Positions 43,982 to 52,256 of a stretch of 64,000 bases of DNA are shown here, in pieces. Source of the stretch: Micromonospora sp. WMMA1363 (GTDB lineage: Bacteria; Actinomycetota; Actinomycetes; Mycobacteriales; Micromonosporaceae); contig NZ_JAUALB010000004.1 of NCBI RefSeq assembly GCF_030345795.1, positions 62,001 through 126,000 of the forward strand, read 5' to 3'. The stretch's first letter is position 1. Every line of letters starts with the position of its first letter. Below the pieces are notes generated by a model, which was given only the letters and a program-made list of their open reading frames with translations, was not told the origin of the DNA and did not search any database. Position numbers and translations under genes: made by a program.

Positions 43982-45197
43982 CTGGGTGGTCTCCTGTCCT
44001 GACCTGGCGGCGATTAGGTGATGCCGCCGGCATCACGTGCGCTGGCGCCGGCTGGTCCGGTGGCCGGGTGGTGACGATGGTCGTGCTGGTGTGGTCGTGG
44101 TCGAGCCAGATGTGGTGACGGCCGTCGTCGTGGGCGGTGATGCCGTACCGGTCGATGCTGGGGCGGTGCCAGCGGTGCCAGCGGTGCCAGGTGTCGTTGA
44201 CGGTGGGCCACAGCGGTCGGGGGCCGCCGTAGGTGACGGTGGCGGTGTCCCGGCCGGGCCGGTACTGGATCCAGGAGCAGTCCTCGGCGTGGAGGAACAC
44301 GCCGTCGCCGCCGTCTGGTAGGTGGCCACTGATGGGGCCGAGGTTGGGCAGGGCGGTCTGGAGCAGGAACCGGAAGCTGCGGTCGGTGAACGCGTCGACG
44401 GGGATGTCGGTGGTGGCGTGTTCCGGGTCGGTGAAGTCGAACACGGTGGTCGGGTCGGTGCCGTTGCGGAGGGGGTGCTCGGCGCGGGCGCGCAGCCACA
44501 TGAAGTGCCCGGGTGTGTCGTGGAACCGGCCGCGTACCTGGTGGGGGCCGGTTTTGTCGGCGATGATCAGCGCGGAGGCCAGTTCGCCGCGGATGTCGGC
44601 CACGATCCTGCCGCGGTCGGTGAGTTGGGTGATCCACGTCGGGGGGATGGCGGTGACCGCCGCGGTGGCGATGATCCTGTCGAACGGGGCGTGGGCGGGC
44701 ACGCCGCCTGCGCCGTCTCCTGCTGTTAGGTGCGGGTGGTAGCCGAGGCTGGCCAGCCGTGTGCGTGCGGTCTCGACGAGCAGGGGGTCGATGTCGATGC
44801 TGGCTACCTGCCGGTCGCCGAGGCGGTGGCATAGCAGGGCGGTGTTGTAGCCGGTGCCGGTGCCGATCTCCAGGACCGTCGTGTTGTCGGTGACGTCGAG
44901 CATGTCCAGCATCCGCGCCATCAGGCTCGGCCGAGTCGACGAGCTGGTGGGGACCGTGAAGCCGCCCCCGGGGTGCGGGGCGACCTGCGTGACCAGCGAC
45001 TCGTCGGCGTAGACCGCGGCGAGCCCGGCCGGGGTGTCCGCGTCGACGCGGCTGTTGCTGTCGTCTTCGAGGTAGAAGTGGGGGACGAAGATGTGTCGGG
45101 GAGTCTGGGTGAACGCCGCTCGCCAGCCAGGGGTCAGGGCCCCGGCGCGGGTCAGGGCCGCGGCCAGTTCGTCCGCGTGCCGCTGCCACGTGCTCAT
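43935..45197 (-). CDS. tgmC: Protein-L-isoaspartate O-methyltransferase-like enzyme of graspetide cluster
   Basis: 420 residues from ATG 45197. The N-terminal 200 residues are PIMT-like: TPRHIFVPHFYLEDD, the motif TSSSTRPSLMARMLDML (84-100), SAM-binding VLEIGTGTGYNTALL (108-122), VASIDIDPLLVETAR and FDRIIATAAVTAIPP. A C-terminal extension (about 210-400) is typical of methyltransferases paired with ATP-grasp peptide maturases. In fuscimiditide-type pathways this enzyme methylates an Asp of the ester-crosslinked peptide, which then becomes aspartimide. Its start overlaps the maturase stop (ATGA). The extreme C-terminus runs through the dispersed palindrome at 44018. Confidence 0.85.
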   Translation of the reverse strand: MSTWQRHADELAAALTRAGALTPGWRAAFTQTPRHIFVPHFYLEDDSNSRVDADTPAGLAAVYADESLVTQVAPHPGGGFTVPTSSSTRPSLMARMLDMLDVTDNTTVLEIGTGTGYNTALLCHRLGDRQVASIDIDPLLVETARTRLASLGYHPHLTAGDGAGGVPAHAPFDRIIATAAVTAIPPTWITQLTDRGRIVADIRGELASALIIADKTGPHQVRGRFHDTPGHFMWLRARAEHPLRNGTDPTTVFDFTDPEHATTDIPVDAFTDRSFRFLLQTALPNLGPISGHLPDGGDGVFLHAEDCSWIQYRPGRDTATVTYGGPRPLWPTVNDTWHRWHRWHRPSIDRYGITAHDDGRHHIWLDHDHTSTTIVTTRPPDQPAPAHVMPAASPNRRQVRTGDHPDDLPTPPGPASHLQP

Positions 45198-46186
45198 CCC
45201 CGTGTTCCTTGCAGCAGCAGCTCCGCGATGGCGTCAGCGATGGGGGCGCCGGTCTCGTGTTCCAGCCACAACCAGTGGCCGACCGGGTTGCACTCCAGGA
45301 AGATCCACTGCTCGGATGGGGTGACGGCGAAGTCGAACGCGCCGTAGGCCAGGCCCATCTGGGTCAGGAATCGGTCGATGCCCGACGCCACCGCCTCGGG
45401 CACGGAGACCCGGCCGTAGGTGAGCGAGTCGTAGTCGGCGCGCCAGTCCACCCGGCCGGCCGGCGAGGACGAGCGGATCGACACGGCGAGCAGCGTCTTC
45501 CCGGCCGCCGTGACCCGGACCTCGTAGGCCTTGTTGATGTACTCCTGCACCAGGTGCGCGGTCATCGCGAACGCGTCCGGGTCGACCGACGCGGGGTCGA
45601 TGATCGTGGTGTAGGTCTTGGTCGGCTCCTCGCCGTTCTCGGCGAACACCAGTGAGGACAACGGTTTACACACCACCGGGCCCCCGATCTGGCGGGCGAA
45701 GTCGACTACATCGGTGTGCACGTTGCTCACCAGCGTGCGCGGCACCGCGAGCCCGCACCGCGCGGCCACCGACAGCTGCAACGGCTTGTACTCGGCGGCG
45801 GCACTGCGGACCGGATCGTTGACCCACCGCGCATCCAGGCTCGCCAGGAGACCGCCCCAGCCGTGGCGGGCCTCGACAGCCGCCCACACCTCATCGGCCG
45901 GTGACATCCCCGACGGCAGCCGGAAACTGGTCGGACGCCAGTAGAACACCGATCGAACCCGCTCCAGGTCCAGCACGCCCCAGGCGCCGGTCACCGACCC
46001 GGCCCAGCCGCCCGCCGCCGCGGTTGTCGCCGACAACCCCAACCCGAGTGGGAAGTCACCCGTGTCGAACCGGGCGATGGTGGCCCCGGCCCGCGCCAAC
46101 GCGCAGACCACCGCCTCCGCTGTCGGATCCCCCGCGCTGGTCAAGACCAGGACCGTGTCCCTGGACGTCACGTCCCGACGGCCCAC
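45194..46186 (-). CDS. tgmB: ATP-grasp ribosomal peptide maturase (graspetide)
   Basis: 330 residues from ATG 46186. An N-terminal MvdD-like pre-ATP-grasp domain (VLVLTSAGDPTAEAVVCALA; SVFYWRPTSFRL) is followed by the ATP-grasp fold: GPVVCKPLSS with K174, HLVQEYINKAYEVRV (212-225) and the metal-binding end WIFLECNPVGHWLWLE with E298 and N300. Such enzymes join Ser/Thr to Asp/Glu side chains of a precursor by ester bonds. The putative precursor gene ends three bases upstream and the methyltransferase overlaps downstream, giving an A-B-C operon. A start a few codons later is possible. Confidence 0.9.
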   Translation of the reverse strand: MGRRDVTSRDTVLVLTSAGDPTAEAVVCALARAGATIARFDTGDFPLGLGLSATTAAAGGWAGSVTGAWGVLDLERVRSVFYWRPTSFRLPSGMSPADEVWAAVEARHGWGGLLASLDARWVNDPVRSAAAEYKPLQLSVAARCGLAVPRTLVSNVHTDVVDFARQIGGPVVCKPLSSLVFAENGEEPTKTYTTIIDPASVDPDAFAMTAHLVQEYINKAYEVRVTAAGKTLLAVSIRSSSPAGRVDWRADYDSLTYGRVSVPEAVASGIDRFLTQMGLAYGAFDFAVTPSEQWIFLECNPVGHWLWLEHETGAPIADAIAELLLQGTRG

Positions 46187-46189
46187 CCG

Positions 46190-46456
46190 CTAGCTGTCCG
46201 AGCCCGTGTCGGCCTGACTGTCACGGCGCACCGTGCCGTCAGACGACGTCTCCGTCGCCATGTTCGTGCGCGGAGAGGTGGCGGTGGTGTGGTGCTTACC
46301 CTGCACCGGCATCGGCACCGCCAGACTCGCCCCATACGGGCGACGCCGACCCGGCGCATGCGCCATCGGATAGCTCACCCCGCCAGGCTCCCCCATCGGC
46401 AGCAGCGCCGCGGGCGAGAACAACGGGGCAACCACCCTGGGCAACGATCGCGTCAT
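46190..46456 (-). CDS. tgmA: Putative graspetide precursor peptide
   Basis: 88 residues from ATG 46456, ending three bases before the maturase start. The first 55 residues act as a likely leader (Pro/Arg-rich; PGRRRPYGASLAVPMPVQGK). The last 30 residues are rich in Thr, Ser, Asp and Glu (TNMATETSSDGTVRRDSQAD) as expected for a core that is ester-crosslinked by an ATP-grasp enzyme. The position directly before the maturase and the composition are the main evidence. The exact core boundary and crosslinks cannot be read. Confidence 0.8.
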   Translation of the reverse strand: MTRSLPRVVAPLFSPAALLPMGEPGGVSYPMAHAPGRRRPYGASLAVPMPVQGKHHTTATSPRTNMATETSSDGTVRRDSQADTGSDS

Positions 46457-46709
46457 ACCGCACAGTCCCTTCCCGCATCAGATCGCAGGCGTACCCGGCC
46501 TGCACCATGTGGCGCCGATGGGTGCGCTGCCTCAGCACCGTAGGACGAAACGGGTAACCGCGCCACCACCCCGCCCGGCCACCCACGACCGGCTCGCGCG
46601 GCGAGGGGCGCCGGTACCCCGATTGAGGTTGTGGATGATGAGTCCATCGGCCGGGTAGCGTCCTCGGCTGCACAACTTCCAGGCAGCCGAGGACGAACGG
46701 TAGGCGACA

Positions 46710-47372
46710 GTGGAGCACGATGACGGGTGGCGTTTCCACACCGGCATTCCCCGCGCCGACCAAGCGCGGCTACTGCACTTCATGATCCGTCGATGGCGCT
46801 GGGGAACCCTGCGGCACGGATGGCGCGGCCCCTTGGGCATCGCCGCCGTGGTCGGTGCTGCCGGCGCCGGCATCGCCGGGATCATCGCCACGATGCTGAT
46901 GCCATGGGCCCCGGAACTGCTGGTGCTGCCGCTGGCCGTGATACCAGCCGTGATCATCGCAGTCGCGACGGGACAGGTGGCGATCCGACGAGTCTGGCAG
47001 CGACGGCTCCAACACCCCGAACGTGGGTGGGTGCCGCACTGGTGCGAAGGCCCCCACGGTGAACTCGCCATCCGGTGGACCCAGCCGCTGTCGGCCGATC
47101 ACCGCCCGGAACGCTGGTACGGCATGGACCTCTACGGCAGCGGCGGAGCCGGTCGACGCCTCCTGCACTGGCTGCAACGGCGCGCTGACGCCCGCGGCGC
47201 TGTCCTCGTCATCCGGACCACCCGGCCACCGCTGGTCACCTACTACCAGAGCTGCGGCTTCATGATCAGCAAGGAAACACCGGTACGCCTGGGCCGATGG
47301 ACGCAGATCGGCGCCACCGTGCTGTACTACCCCGCCACCAGCACGTGGCGCCCCGGACGCAAGGCCAGGTAA
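46710..47372 (+). CDS. Membrane-anchored GNAT-like protein
   Basis: 220 residues from GTG 46710. Two adjacent hydrophobic helices (about residues 43-63 and 68-88) form a membrane hairpin. The C-terminal half ends in a GNAT-like pattern: GMDLYGSGGAGRRLLHWLQR as a possible acetyl-CoA loop, VLVIRTTRPP, then LVTYYQSCGFMISKE, the usual last helix and strand. It may acetylate a membrane or secreted substrate; the classical Q/RxxGxG/A loop is only partly kept. It is divergent from the graspetide operon with a 253-base gap, so could serve it (self-resistance or export-linked modification) or be unrelated. Confidence 0.6.
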   Translation: MEHDDGWRFHTGIPRADQARLLHFMIRRWRWGTLRHGWRGPLGIAAVVGAAGAGIAGIIATMLMPWAPELLVLPLAVIPAVIIAVATGQVAIRRVWQRRLQHPERGWVPHWCEGPHGELAIRWTQPLSADHRPERWYGMDLYGSGGAGRRLLHWLQRRADARGAVLVIRTTRPPLVTYYQSCGFMISKETPVRLGRWTQIGATVLYYPATSTWRPGRKAR

Positions 47373-47889
47373 CCACCGCGCTACACCTCCTTGACCACAC
47401 CCCCACCCGACAACCGCAGTAGCTCGATGCCGCCGGCATCACCGGTACGGCCACGCCGGCAACGATCGCGCCCGATGGGCAAATCGGCTGATGGATGAGC
47501 CCCCGAAGCTCGCGCCGAGCTGGCCCGCCCGCCACGGGGGGTGCACGCGTACCGCACCAAGCGCGAGAGTCGCGGCGGGCGTCCCGACGAATTTGTCGTC
47601 GCCGGGTAGGCACCCCGGTGCCTCAGGTATCTGGTGCCTGATGCCGGCGGCATCACCCGGACCGGCCTATCACCCCAACCACCACGGTGATGCCGGCGGC
47701 ATCACTCTCCTCGACATCACCTCTGCCACCAGACGATCTGCATGCAATCCCTCAACGTCGGCCACCGTATACACGATCCCCTGTCCGCACTTCGAGTCCA
47801 ACCGCTGCGCCTTGCCCGACACTGGAGTAGGGAGTACGCCCGGAAAACCGGCAGTGAAAGCCACCGAGCTGGCCGAATACCGCCGGGTA
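47373..47889. other. Gene-free stretch with three palindromes
   Basis: Copies of the dispersed palindrome at 47426-47440, 47640-47654 and 47687-47705, the densest cluster in the window; the last two are 33 bases apart. No gene supported. Confidence 0.7.
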
Positions 47890-48843
47890 TCAAGGCCACC
47901 AAGTCCGGTGGCAACGGCGACAGCTACGTAGCAGCCCGGCCGCGCTGGTGACCTGTCGGCGGATGATCTGTTCCACGCGAACGTCGTCGGCGTCATCGGC
48001 GGCGGATGCGGCCTGGCGTAGGAACCAGGCGGCGCTCCAGAGGCGATGCCAGCCCAGTGCCCACACGTCGGCGGGTTGGCCGCCGCGAGGGTCGAGCACG
48101 CGTGGGTCGCCGCCTGCGTGGATGTACGCGTGAAGTTGGGTGTCGATGCGGGCGGTGTCGGGTGGCTGCCGGGTGCCTTGCCAGGTCGCGAGGTCGAAGA
48201 TGCCTGGTCCGACATAGGCCATGGCGAAGTCGATCATGTGTACGCCGTGGCGCCCGATGTGTAGCGCGGTCGGGTGGAACTCGCCGTGCACGACGCCGAA
48301 CGGCGGGGTTTCGGCACCGGAAACCAGGCGCCGGGCATCCCGGGCGAGCAGGTCAAGGGGCCGCAGGAGGTCCGCAGCGCCGGGGAGCCGGCCATCGGCC
48401 CGTAACCCGGTCAGCAGCGCGATCGCGCTGGACGGGATGTCTGCGAGCTGGGCTTCGCCCCACACGTGCAGGCCACCAGGCTCGATCGTGGCCTGGTGCA
48501 AGGCCGCAGCAGCCGCCGCACCGTCGATGTCATCGGGCTCGCGTACGGGATCCCCGAGATCATCCATGACCATGACCAGCCTGTTGTCGTGGATTGTGGC
48601 GGCGAGGACGGCGGGCACGGGTACCCCGGCGTCGGCGGCGGCCCGCAGTACCCGGGCCTCTCCGGTGAACGGCGCCATGGCGTATTTGACGATCACGGTG
48701 TGGCCGTCGGCCAGGGTGAGCCGTTGCACTCCGGACAGTTCCCACACCCGGATGGCCTCACGCCTGGTTGGGGCGGCGAGGCCCGCGCGCTGGCACAGCT
48801 CCTCGCAGACCGCGTTGAGCTGGGGCACATCGAGTGGGCTCAT
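47890..48843 (-). CDS. Phosphotransferase-like protein (APH fold)
   Basis: 317 residues from ATG 48843, overlapping the stop of the HD gene (ATGA). APH-type kinase fold: RLTLADGHTVIVKYAMAPFT (nucleotide-binding lysine), a hinge-like LVMVMDDLGDP and the catalytic loop VVHGEFHPTALHIGRHG. There, compared with HGDxxxxN, Asp is replaced by Glu (E188) and Asn by His (H195). VHMIDFAMAYVGPGIFDLAT provides the metal-binding Asp (D205). The replacements suggest altered or lost activity. The C-terminal end is basic and Cys-rich. It is probably cotranscribed with the HD hydrolase; substrate unknown. Confidence 0.78.
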   Translation of the reverse strand: MSPLDVPQLNAVCEELCQRAGLAAPTRREAIRVWELSGVQRLTLADGHTVIVKYAMAPFTGEARVLRAAADAGVPVPAVLAATIHDNRLVMVMDDLGDPVREPDDIDGAAAAAALHQATIEPGGLHVWGEAQLADIPSSAIALLTGLRADGRLPGAADLLRPLDLLARDARRLVSGAETPPFGVVHGEFHPTALHIGRHGVHMIDFAMAYVGPGIFDLATWQGTRQPPDTARIDTQLHAYIHAGGDPRVLDPRGGQPADVWALGWHRLWSAAWFLRQAASAADDADDVRVEQIIRRQVTSAAGLLRSCRRCHRTWWP

Positions 48844-49421
48844 GATCTGGAGACCGCCGCTGTGGCCTCGGCGAGGTCGACCAAAACGGTGTCGAGAGCC
48901 GCGCTGAGGCTTGCGGGTACGGCGTCGACGCTCGTGCGCTGGAAGGTGCGGAAGAAGGCGAGCAGGTCAAGCAGCGGACGGCGGCGGGCGAAGAACGCAG
49001 TGACGTCGCCGGACAGGCCCGCCCGGCGCAGCAGCGACCGCAGGGCGACGACCTTGTCCGCCGTTGACAGCAGCATGAGGTGGCCGTCGGCGGGGTCGGG
49101 GATGACCGGCTCCTGGCGGTCGATGGCATCGTGCTCGGACTGCATGCCCCGGATCAGCCGGCGGACCTCCGCGCCGAACCGATCGTCGAGGAACCCGTCG
49201 AGGTCCAGGGTGGCGGGCGCGAACTCGGGCGCGTCGTGCAGCAGCGCGGCGGCCACGACGTCGGCGTCCACGTCAGGCTGGTGTTCGCCGACGGTGACGG
49301 CGACGCGGGCGGCGTGGGTGAGCGCGGGCCGGTCGTCGATCGTGCGCCCCGCGCACCATTGCTTAGCCACCGCCAGGGCGTCCTCGACGACCGGCGCCCG
49401 GGGCGGCGCGAAAATCGTCAT
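48840..49421 (-). CDS. HD-domain phosphohydrolase
   Basis: 193 residues from ATG 49421; a perfect AGGAGG lies eight bases upstream (49430-49435 on the + strand). HD motif: RPALTHAARVAVTVGEH for the first His and VVAAALLHDAPEFAPA for the His-Asp pair, with a later Asp in LLSTADKVVALRSLL. This is the arrangement of RelA/SpoT-like or dNTPase HD hydrolases acting on nucleotides. Its stop overlaps the start of the phosphotransferase-like gene. The region upstream is a short divergent promoter shared with the gene at 49458. Confidence 0.85.
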   Translation of the reverse strand: MTIFAPPRAPVVEDALAVAKQWCAGRTIDDRPALTHAARVAVTVGEHQPDVDADVVAAALLHDAPEFAPATLDLDGFLDDRFGAEVRRLIRGMQSEHDAIDRQEPVIPDPADGHLMLLSTADKVVALRSLLRRAGLSGDVTAFFARRRPLLDLLAFFRTFQRTSVDAVPASLSAALDTVLVDLAEATAAVSRS

Positions 49422-49457
49422 CGCCAATACCTCCTGTTCAGCCCCTACGATGTGAGG

Positions 49458-49910
49458 GTGGAAGGTCCGCTGGAGCGCTGGTGCGAAGAGACGTGCGGGA
49501 TCTGCCCCGCGCAGCTGCTCGCGCCCGGCCGGTTCGACGTCGTCGCCCGGCCCGCCCGTGAACTGGCGTTCAACCAGCGGCTCGGCTGGCGGGCGACCCC
49601 TTCGGGGACCCCGGTGTGCGTGCACCCGTACCGGGTGGGGATGCCGCCCGGGGCGTACGCATCGGCTCGTGAGCCGTTGCCGGACCTGGCGCATCTCCAA
49701 GTCCTTGAGCCACCGCAGGAAGCGCTCGTGCTGCCCGACTCGCTGGATGATCTGAGCGCGTGGATGGTGGCGCATCTGCGGACCACCGGCCCGGACCGGA
49801 TCTTCACCGTGGTGGCTCGGCTGGAACGGATCGCCGGGGAGAGGTTCGCACCCGGCGAGGTCGTGAAGATCCTGCGCCGGGTGCTGTCGGTCGAGATGGC
49901 CAGGGTTTAG
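49458..49910 (+). CDS. Hypothetical protein
   Basis: 150 residues from GTG 49458; GTG 49452 is an in-frame alternative. TACGAT at 49446-49451 could serve as a -10 for a nearly leaderless transcript. The N-terminus has a Cys cluster (WCEETCGICPAQLL), the rest looks folded and soluble (RELAFNQRLGWRATPSGTPV; FAPGEVVKILRRVLSVEMAR). I do not recognise it. It is divergent from the HD gene and its 3' end overlaps the convergent gene by four bases. Confidence 0.6.
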   Translation: MEGPLERWCEETCGICPAQLLAPGRFDVVARPARELAFNQRLGWRATPSGTPVCVHPYRVGMPPGAYASAREPLPDLAHLQVLEPPQEALVLPDSLDDLSAWMVAHLRTTGPDRIFTVVARLERIAGERFAPGEVVKILRRVLSVEMARV

Positions 49911-50509
49911 ACGGCCACCCGCTCGGCGTCGTCGCCGAACATGGCGTCGAAGTCGATGTCATGCGACCGGCCGCCCGCCGTGATGCCGACGGTGCCGTAC
50001 AGCTCGTTGAGGTGGGCGATGCGCCGGTTGACCTCGCGGGAGTCGAGCCAGTAGCGCACCGGCTGCTCGCCCCAGCCGGCCGCGGCGTAGTACACGTCGG
50101 TGACGCACCCGCGGGTGTAGGTGAAGTCCTCCAAGTCGGTGTCGTGCGGGAACAGCACCCCGAGGTCACGCTCGATCCACGACATGACGGTGTGCTGGGC
50201 CAGGACGGCGTGAACCATGTCGTCGACGGGCAACGACAGCAGCAGCTCGGCGACCTTCTCGTCGCCGCCCGACAGTTCGAACACGGCAGCCTTGAGCGCG
50301 AGCGCCCGCATCGCCTCGACCAACAGCGGCTGCCCATCCGAGTCCAGGTTGAACCGGCTGATGGAGGGCATGCCGGTGTAGGTCGCCCAACACGGGCTGT
50401 ACTTCATGCTGCTGGTCGTGAACCGCTCCCAGAGCTTGTGAGCCTGCATCTGGCTCAGGATCTCGGCGGCGCGGGCGCCAACGGCCGCGGGATCGAGTGT
50501 GGTTTCCAT
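49907..50509 (-). CDS. Hypothetical protein
   Basis: 200 residues from ATG 50509 with AAGGAGCG upstream. Helical, soluble, acidic (EILSQMQAHKLWERFTTSSM; VAELLLSLPVDDMVHAVLAQ; TVMSWIERDLGVLFPHDTDL; RYWLDSREVNRRIAHLNELY). No catalytic motif seen and the family is unknown to me. It ends convergently with the previous gene. A hairpin with arms GGGGGCACGCC and GGCGTGCCCCC (about 50582-50641) separates it from the small gene upstream. Confidence 0.65.
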   Translation of the reverse strand: METTLDPAAVGARAAEILSQMQAHKLWERFTTSSMKYSPCWATYTGMPSISRFNLDSDGQPLLVEAMRALALKAAVFELSGGDEKVAELLLSLPVDDMVHAVLAQHTVMSWIERDLGVLFPHDTDLEDFTYTRGCVTDVYYAAAGWGEQPVRYWLDSREVNRRIAHLNELYGTVGITAGGRSHDIDFDAMFGDDAERVAV

Positions 50510-50642
50510 GATCGCTCCTTCGCTATCGCCAGCAGGGACGGGACACCCCTGCTTCTGGGCCCCGGTGCAGGTCCGTTGAGGCGGGGGCACGCCGGGCCCG
50601 GTCCGGGGTGCGGTCGGCGCCGTACCCGGGCGTGCCCCCGGC

Positions 50643-50834
50643 TCAGGACCGCATGGCGAGCAGGCGTCGCCAGGCAGACGACAGCAGCGGCGCGACGCCG
50701 GCGCGGTCGCCGATCAGCGAATGCAGCTGCTGGGTCGGGGCGGCCAGGGCAGCGGCCGGGCACGGCAGGTCACCGCCGCAGGAGCACACCTCACGCCCCC
50801 GCTCGTACGACCACGTGACGCGGTGCTGGCCCAT
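50643..50834 (-). CDS. Small Cys-containing protein
   Basis: 63 residues from ATG 50834, with GGAGG seven bases upstream, much better than the longer frame that runs into the regulator promoter. The N-terminus HRVTWSYERGREVCSCGGDL then PCPAAAL holds three Cys residues. The rest is helical. Likely a small accessory protein of the neighbouring XRE regulator; function unknown. Confidence 0.5.
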   Translation of the reverse strand: MGQHRVTWSYERGREVCSCGGDLPCPAAALAAPTQQLHSLIGDRAGVAPLLSSAWRRLLAMRS

Positions 50835-51021
50835 AGTCCACCTCCGACTCCGGCAGGGTCCGGGTGCAGCGGCCCGGAGGCTCGTGTCACGGACCACCAC
50901 GTCCCGTGGGCCGACCGTAGTCCCATCGACGGACATGACTGGTGCCAAGTGGCACCGCAACGTCTACCCTGGTGGCAGGCGATGACCAGACAAGTCGATC
51001 GTCCACAAGGGAAGGAAAGTG

Positions 51022-52224
51022 ATGCGGCCACCGCGCCTGATCTCCGACGAACCGATCGGCGATCGCATCAAACTGCTGCGCCAGCAGCGCGGCTGGTCGA
51101 TCCGCTACGCCGCCAGCGTCGCCCGGATAAGCCACACCACGTGGTCGCGCATCGAGAACGGCCTGCGGTCGGCCGACAACCGGTTCGTCCTCGCCGAGAT
51201 CGCCACCGCGCTGCGGGTGCCGCTGTCCGACCTGACCACGACCGGGGTACTGCCCGGTGACAAGGGCCAGTCCCGCGAGGCGATCCACGGCATCACCAAG
51301 GCGATCATCGAAGCCGACCTCGACTACCCGGCCACCGTCGCGGCCGGACCGCTCCCGCCGCTGCTGCAACAGCTCGACACCGTGGCCGCGCTGCGGTTCG
51401 GCTGCGACTACCTCGGTGCCGCCCGCCTCCTACCCGAACTCCTGGCGGGTCTGCACGCCGCAGCCGCCGGCAGCCAACGCGCCGAAGCGCTCAAGGCCCT
51501 GGTGATCACCGCCGACGCGGCCTCGTTCGTCATCCGATACCTCGGCGAACCCGCCTCCGCCGTACTCGTGGCCGACCGCGCCCGGCAAGCCGCGACCGCC
51601 CTTGACGACCCGATCATGCTGGGCATGGCCGCCTGGTCGCAGGCCCACGCCGCCAGCGGCATCGGCCTCTACACCCGCGCGCAGATCATCGCCGAGCAGG
51701 GCGCCACCGCGCTGCAAGGGCACCTGGCCAAGCCCGGCGGCCTCGAACTGCTCGGACAGCTGGTCACCCTGTCCGGGTTCGCCAAGTACGCCCAAGGCGA
51801 CATCGACGGCGCCGCCGCCGCGGTCACCGAGGCCGCCGACATCGCCGCGCGCACCGGCCAATCCGACGCGCTCGGCCTCAACTTCGGCCCCACCAACATC
51901 GACTTCTGGCGCATCAGCATGGAAGCCGACGGCAACGATCCCGGCCACGCCGTGCACATCGCCCGCGGCGTGACCCCGCACCTCGTCCCGGCCGTGTCCC
52001 GGCAGGTCGCGTTCTACATCGACCTCGCCCGCGCCCTGTCGAATACCGGCAAGGACACCGAGGCAGTGCGGATGCTCCTGGTCGGCGAACGCCTCGCGCC
52101 GCAGCGCGTGCGCAGCTCCCCGATCGTGGCCGAAACCCTGCGCGGCGCCCTGGACCGGGCCCGGCGTGGCTCGGGCTGGGCCGAGCTGCGCGGCCTGTGC
52201 GAACGTGTCGGCATCCAGCTCTGA
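51022..52224 (+). CDS. XRE-family regulator with TPR-like C-terminus
   Basis: 400 residues from ATG 51022 (GGAAAG upstream; GTG 51019 also possible). An N-terminal helix-turn-helix (IGDRIKLLRQQRGWSIRYAA ... VARISHTTWSRIENGLR) is followed by a long all-helical region with TPR-like repeats (LGEPASAVLVADRARQAATA; DIDGAAAAVTEAADIAARTG). This is the layout of actinobacterial regulators that sense a peptide or small molecule. Its stop is followed closely by the deoxyribosyltransferase-like gene, so they form an operon. Confidence 0.85.
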   Translation: MRPPRLISDEPIGDRIKLLRQQRGWSIRYAASVARISHTTWSRIENGLRSADNRFVLAEIATALRVPLSDLTTTGVLPGDKGQSREAIHGITKAIIEADLDYPATVAAGPLPPLLQQLDTVAALRFGCDYLGAARLLPELLAGLHAAAAGSQRAEALKALVITADAASFVIRYLGEPASAVLVADRARQAATALDDPIMLGMAAWSQAHAASGIGLYTRAQIIAEQGATALQGHLAKPGGLELLGQLVTLSGFAKYAQGDIDGAAAAVTEAADIAARTGQSDALGLNFGPTNIDFWRISMEADGNDPGHAVHIARGVTPHLVPAVSRQVAFYIDLARALSNTGKDTEAVRMLLVGERLAPQRVRSSPIVAETLRGALDRARRGSGWAELRGLCERVGIQL

Positions 52225-52256
52225 TGACCAGCCACCCAGCAGCAAGGAGAACCCCC

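Noticed and set aside
49080..49457. N-terminal extension of the gene at 49458 across the HD gene
   Set aside because: This part is antisense to the HD gene, which has a perfect ribosome-binding site and an HD motif.
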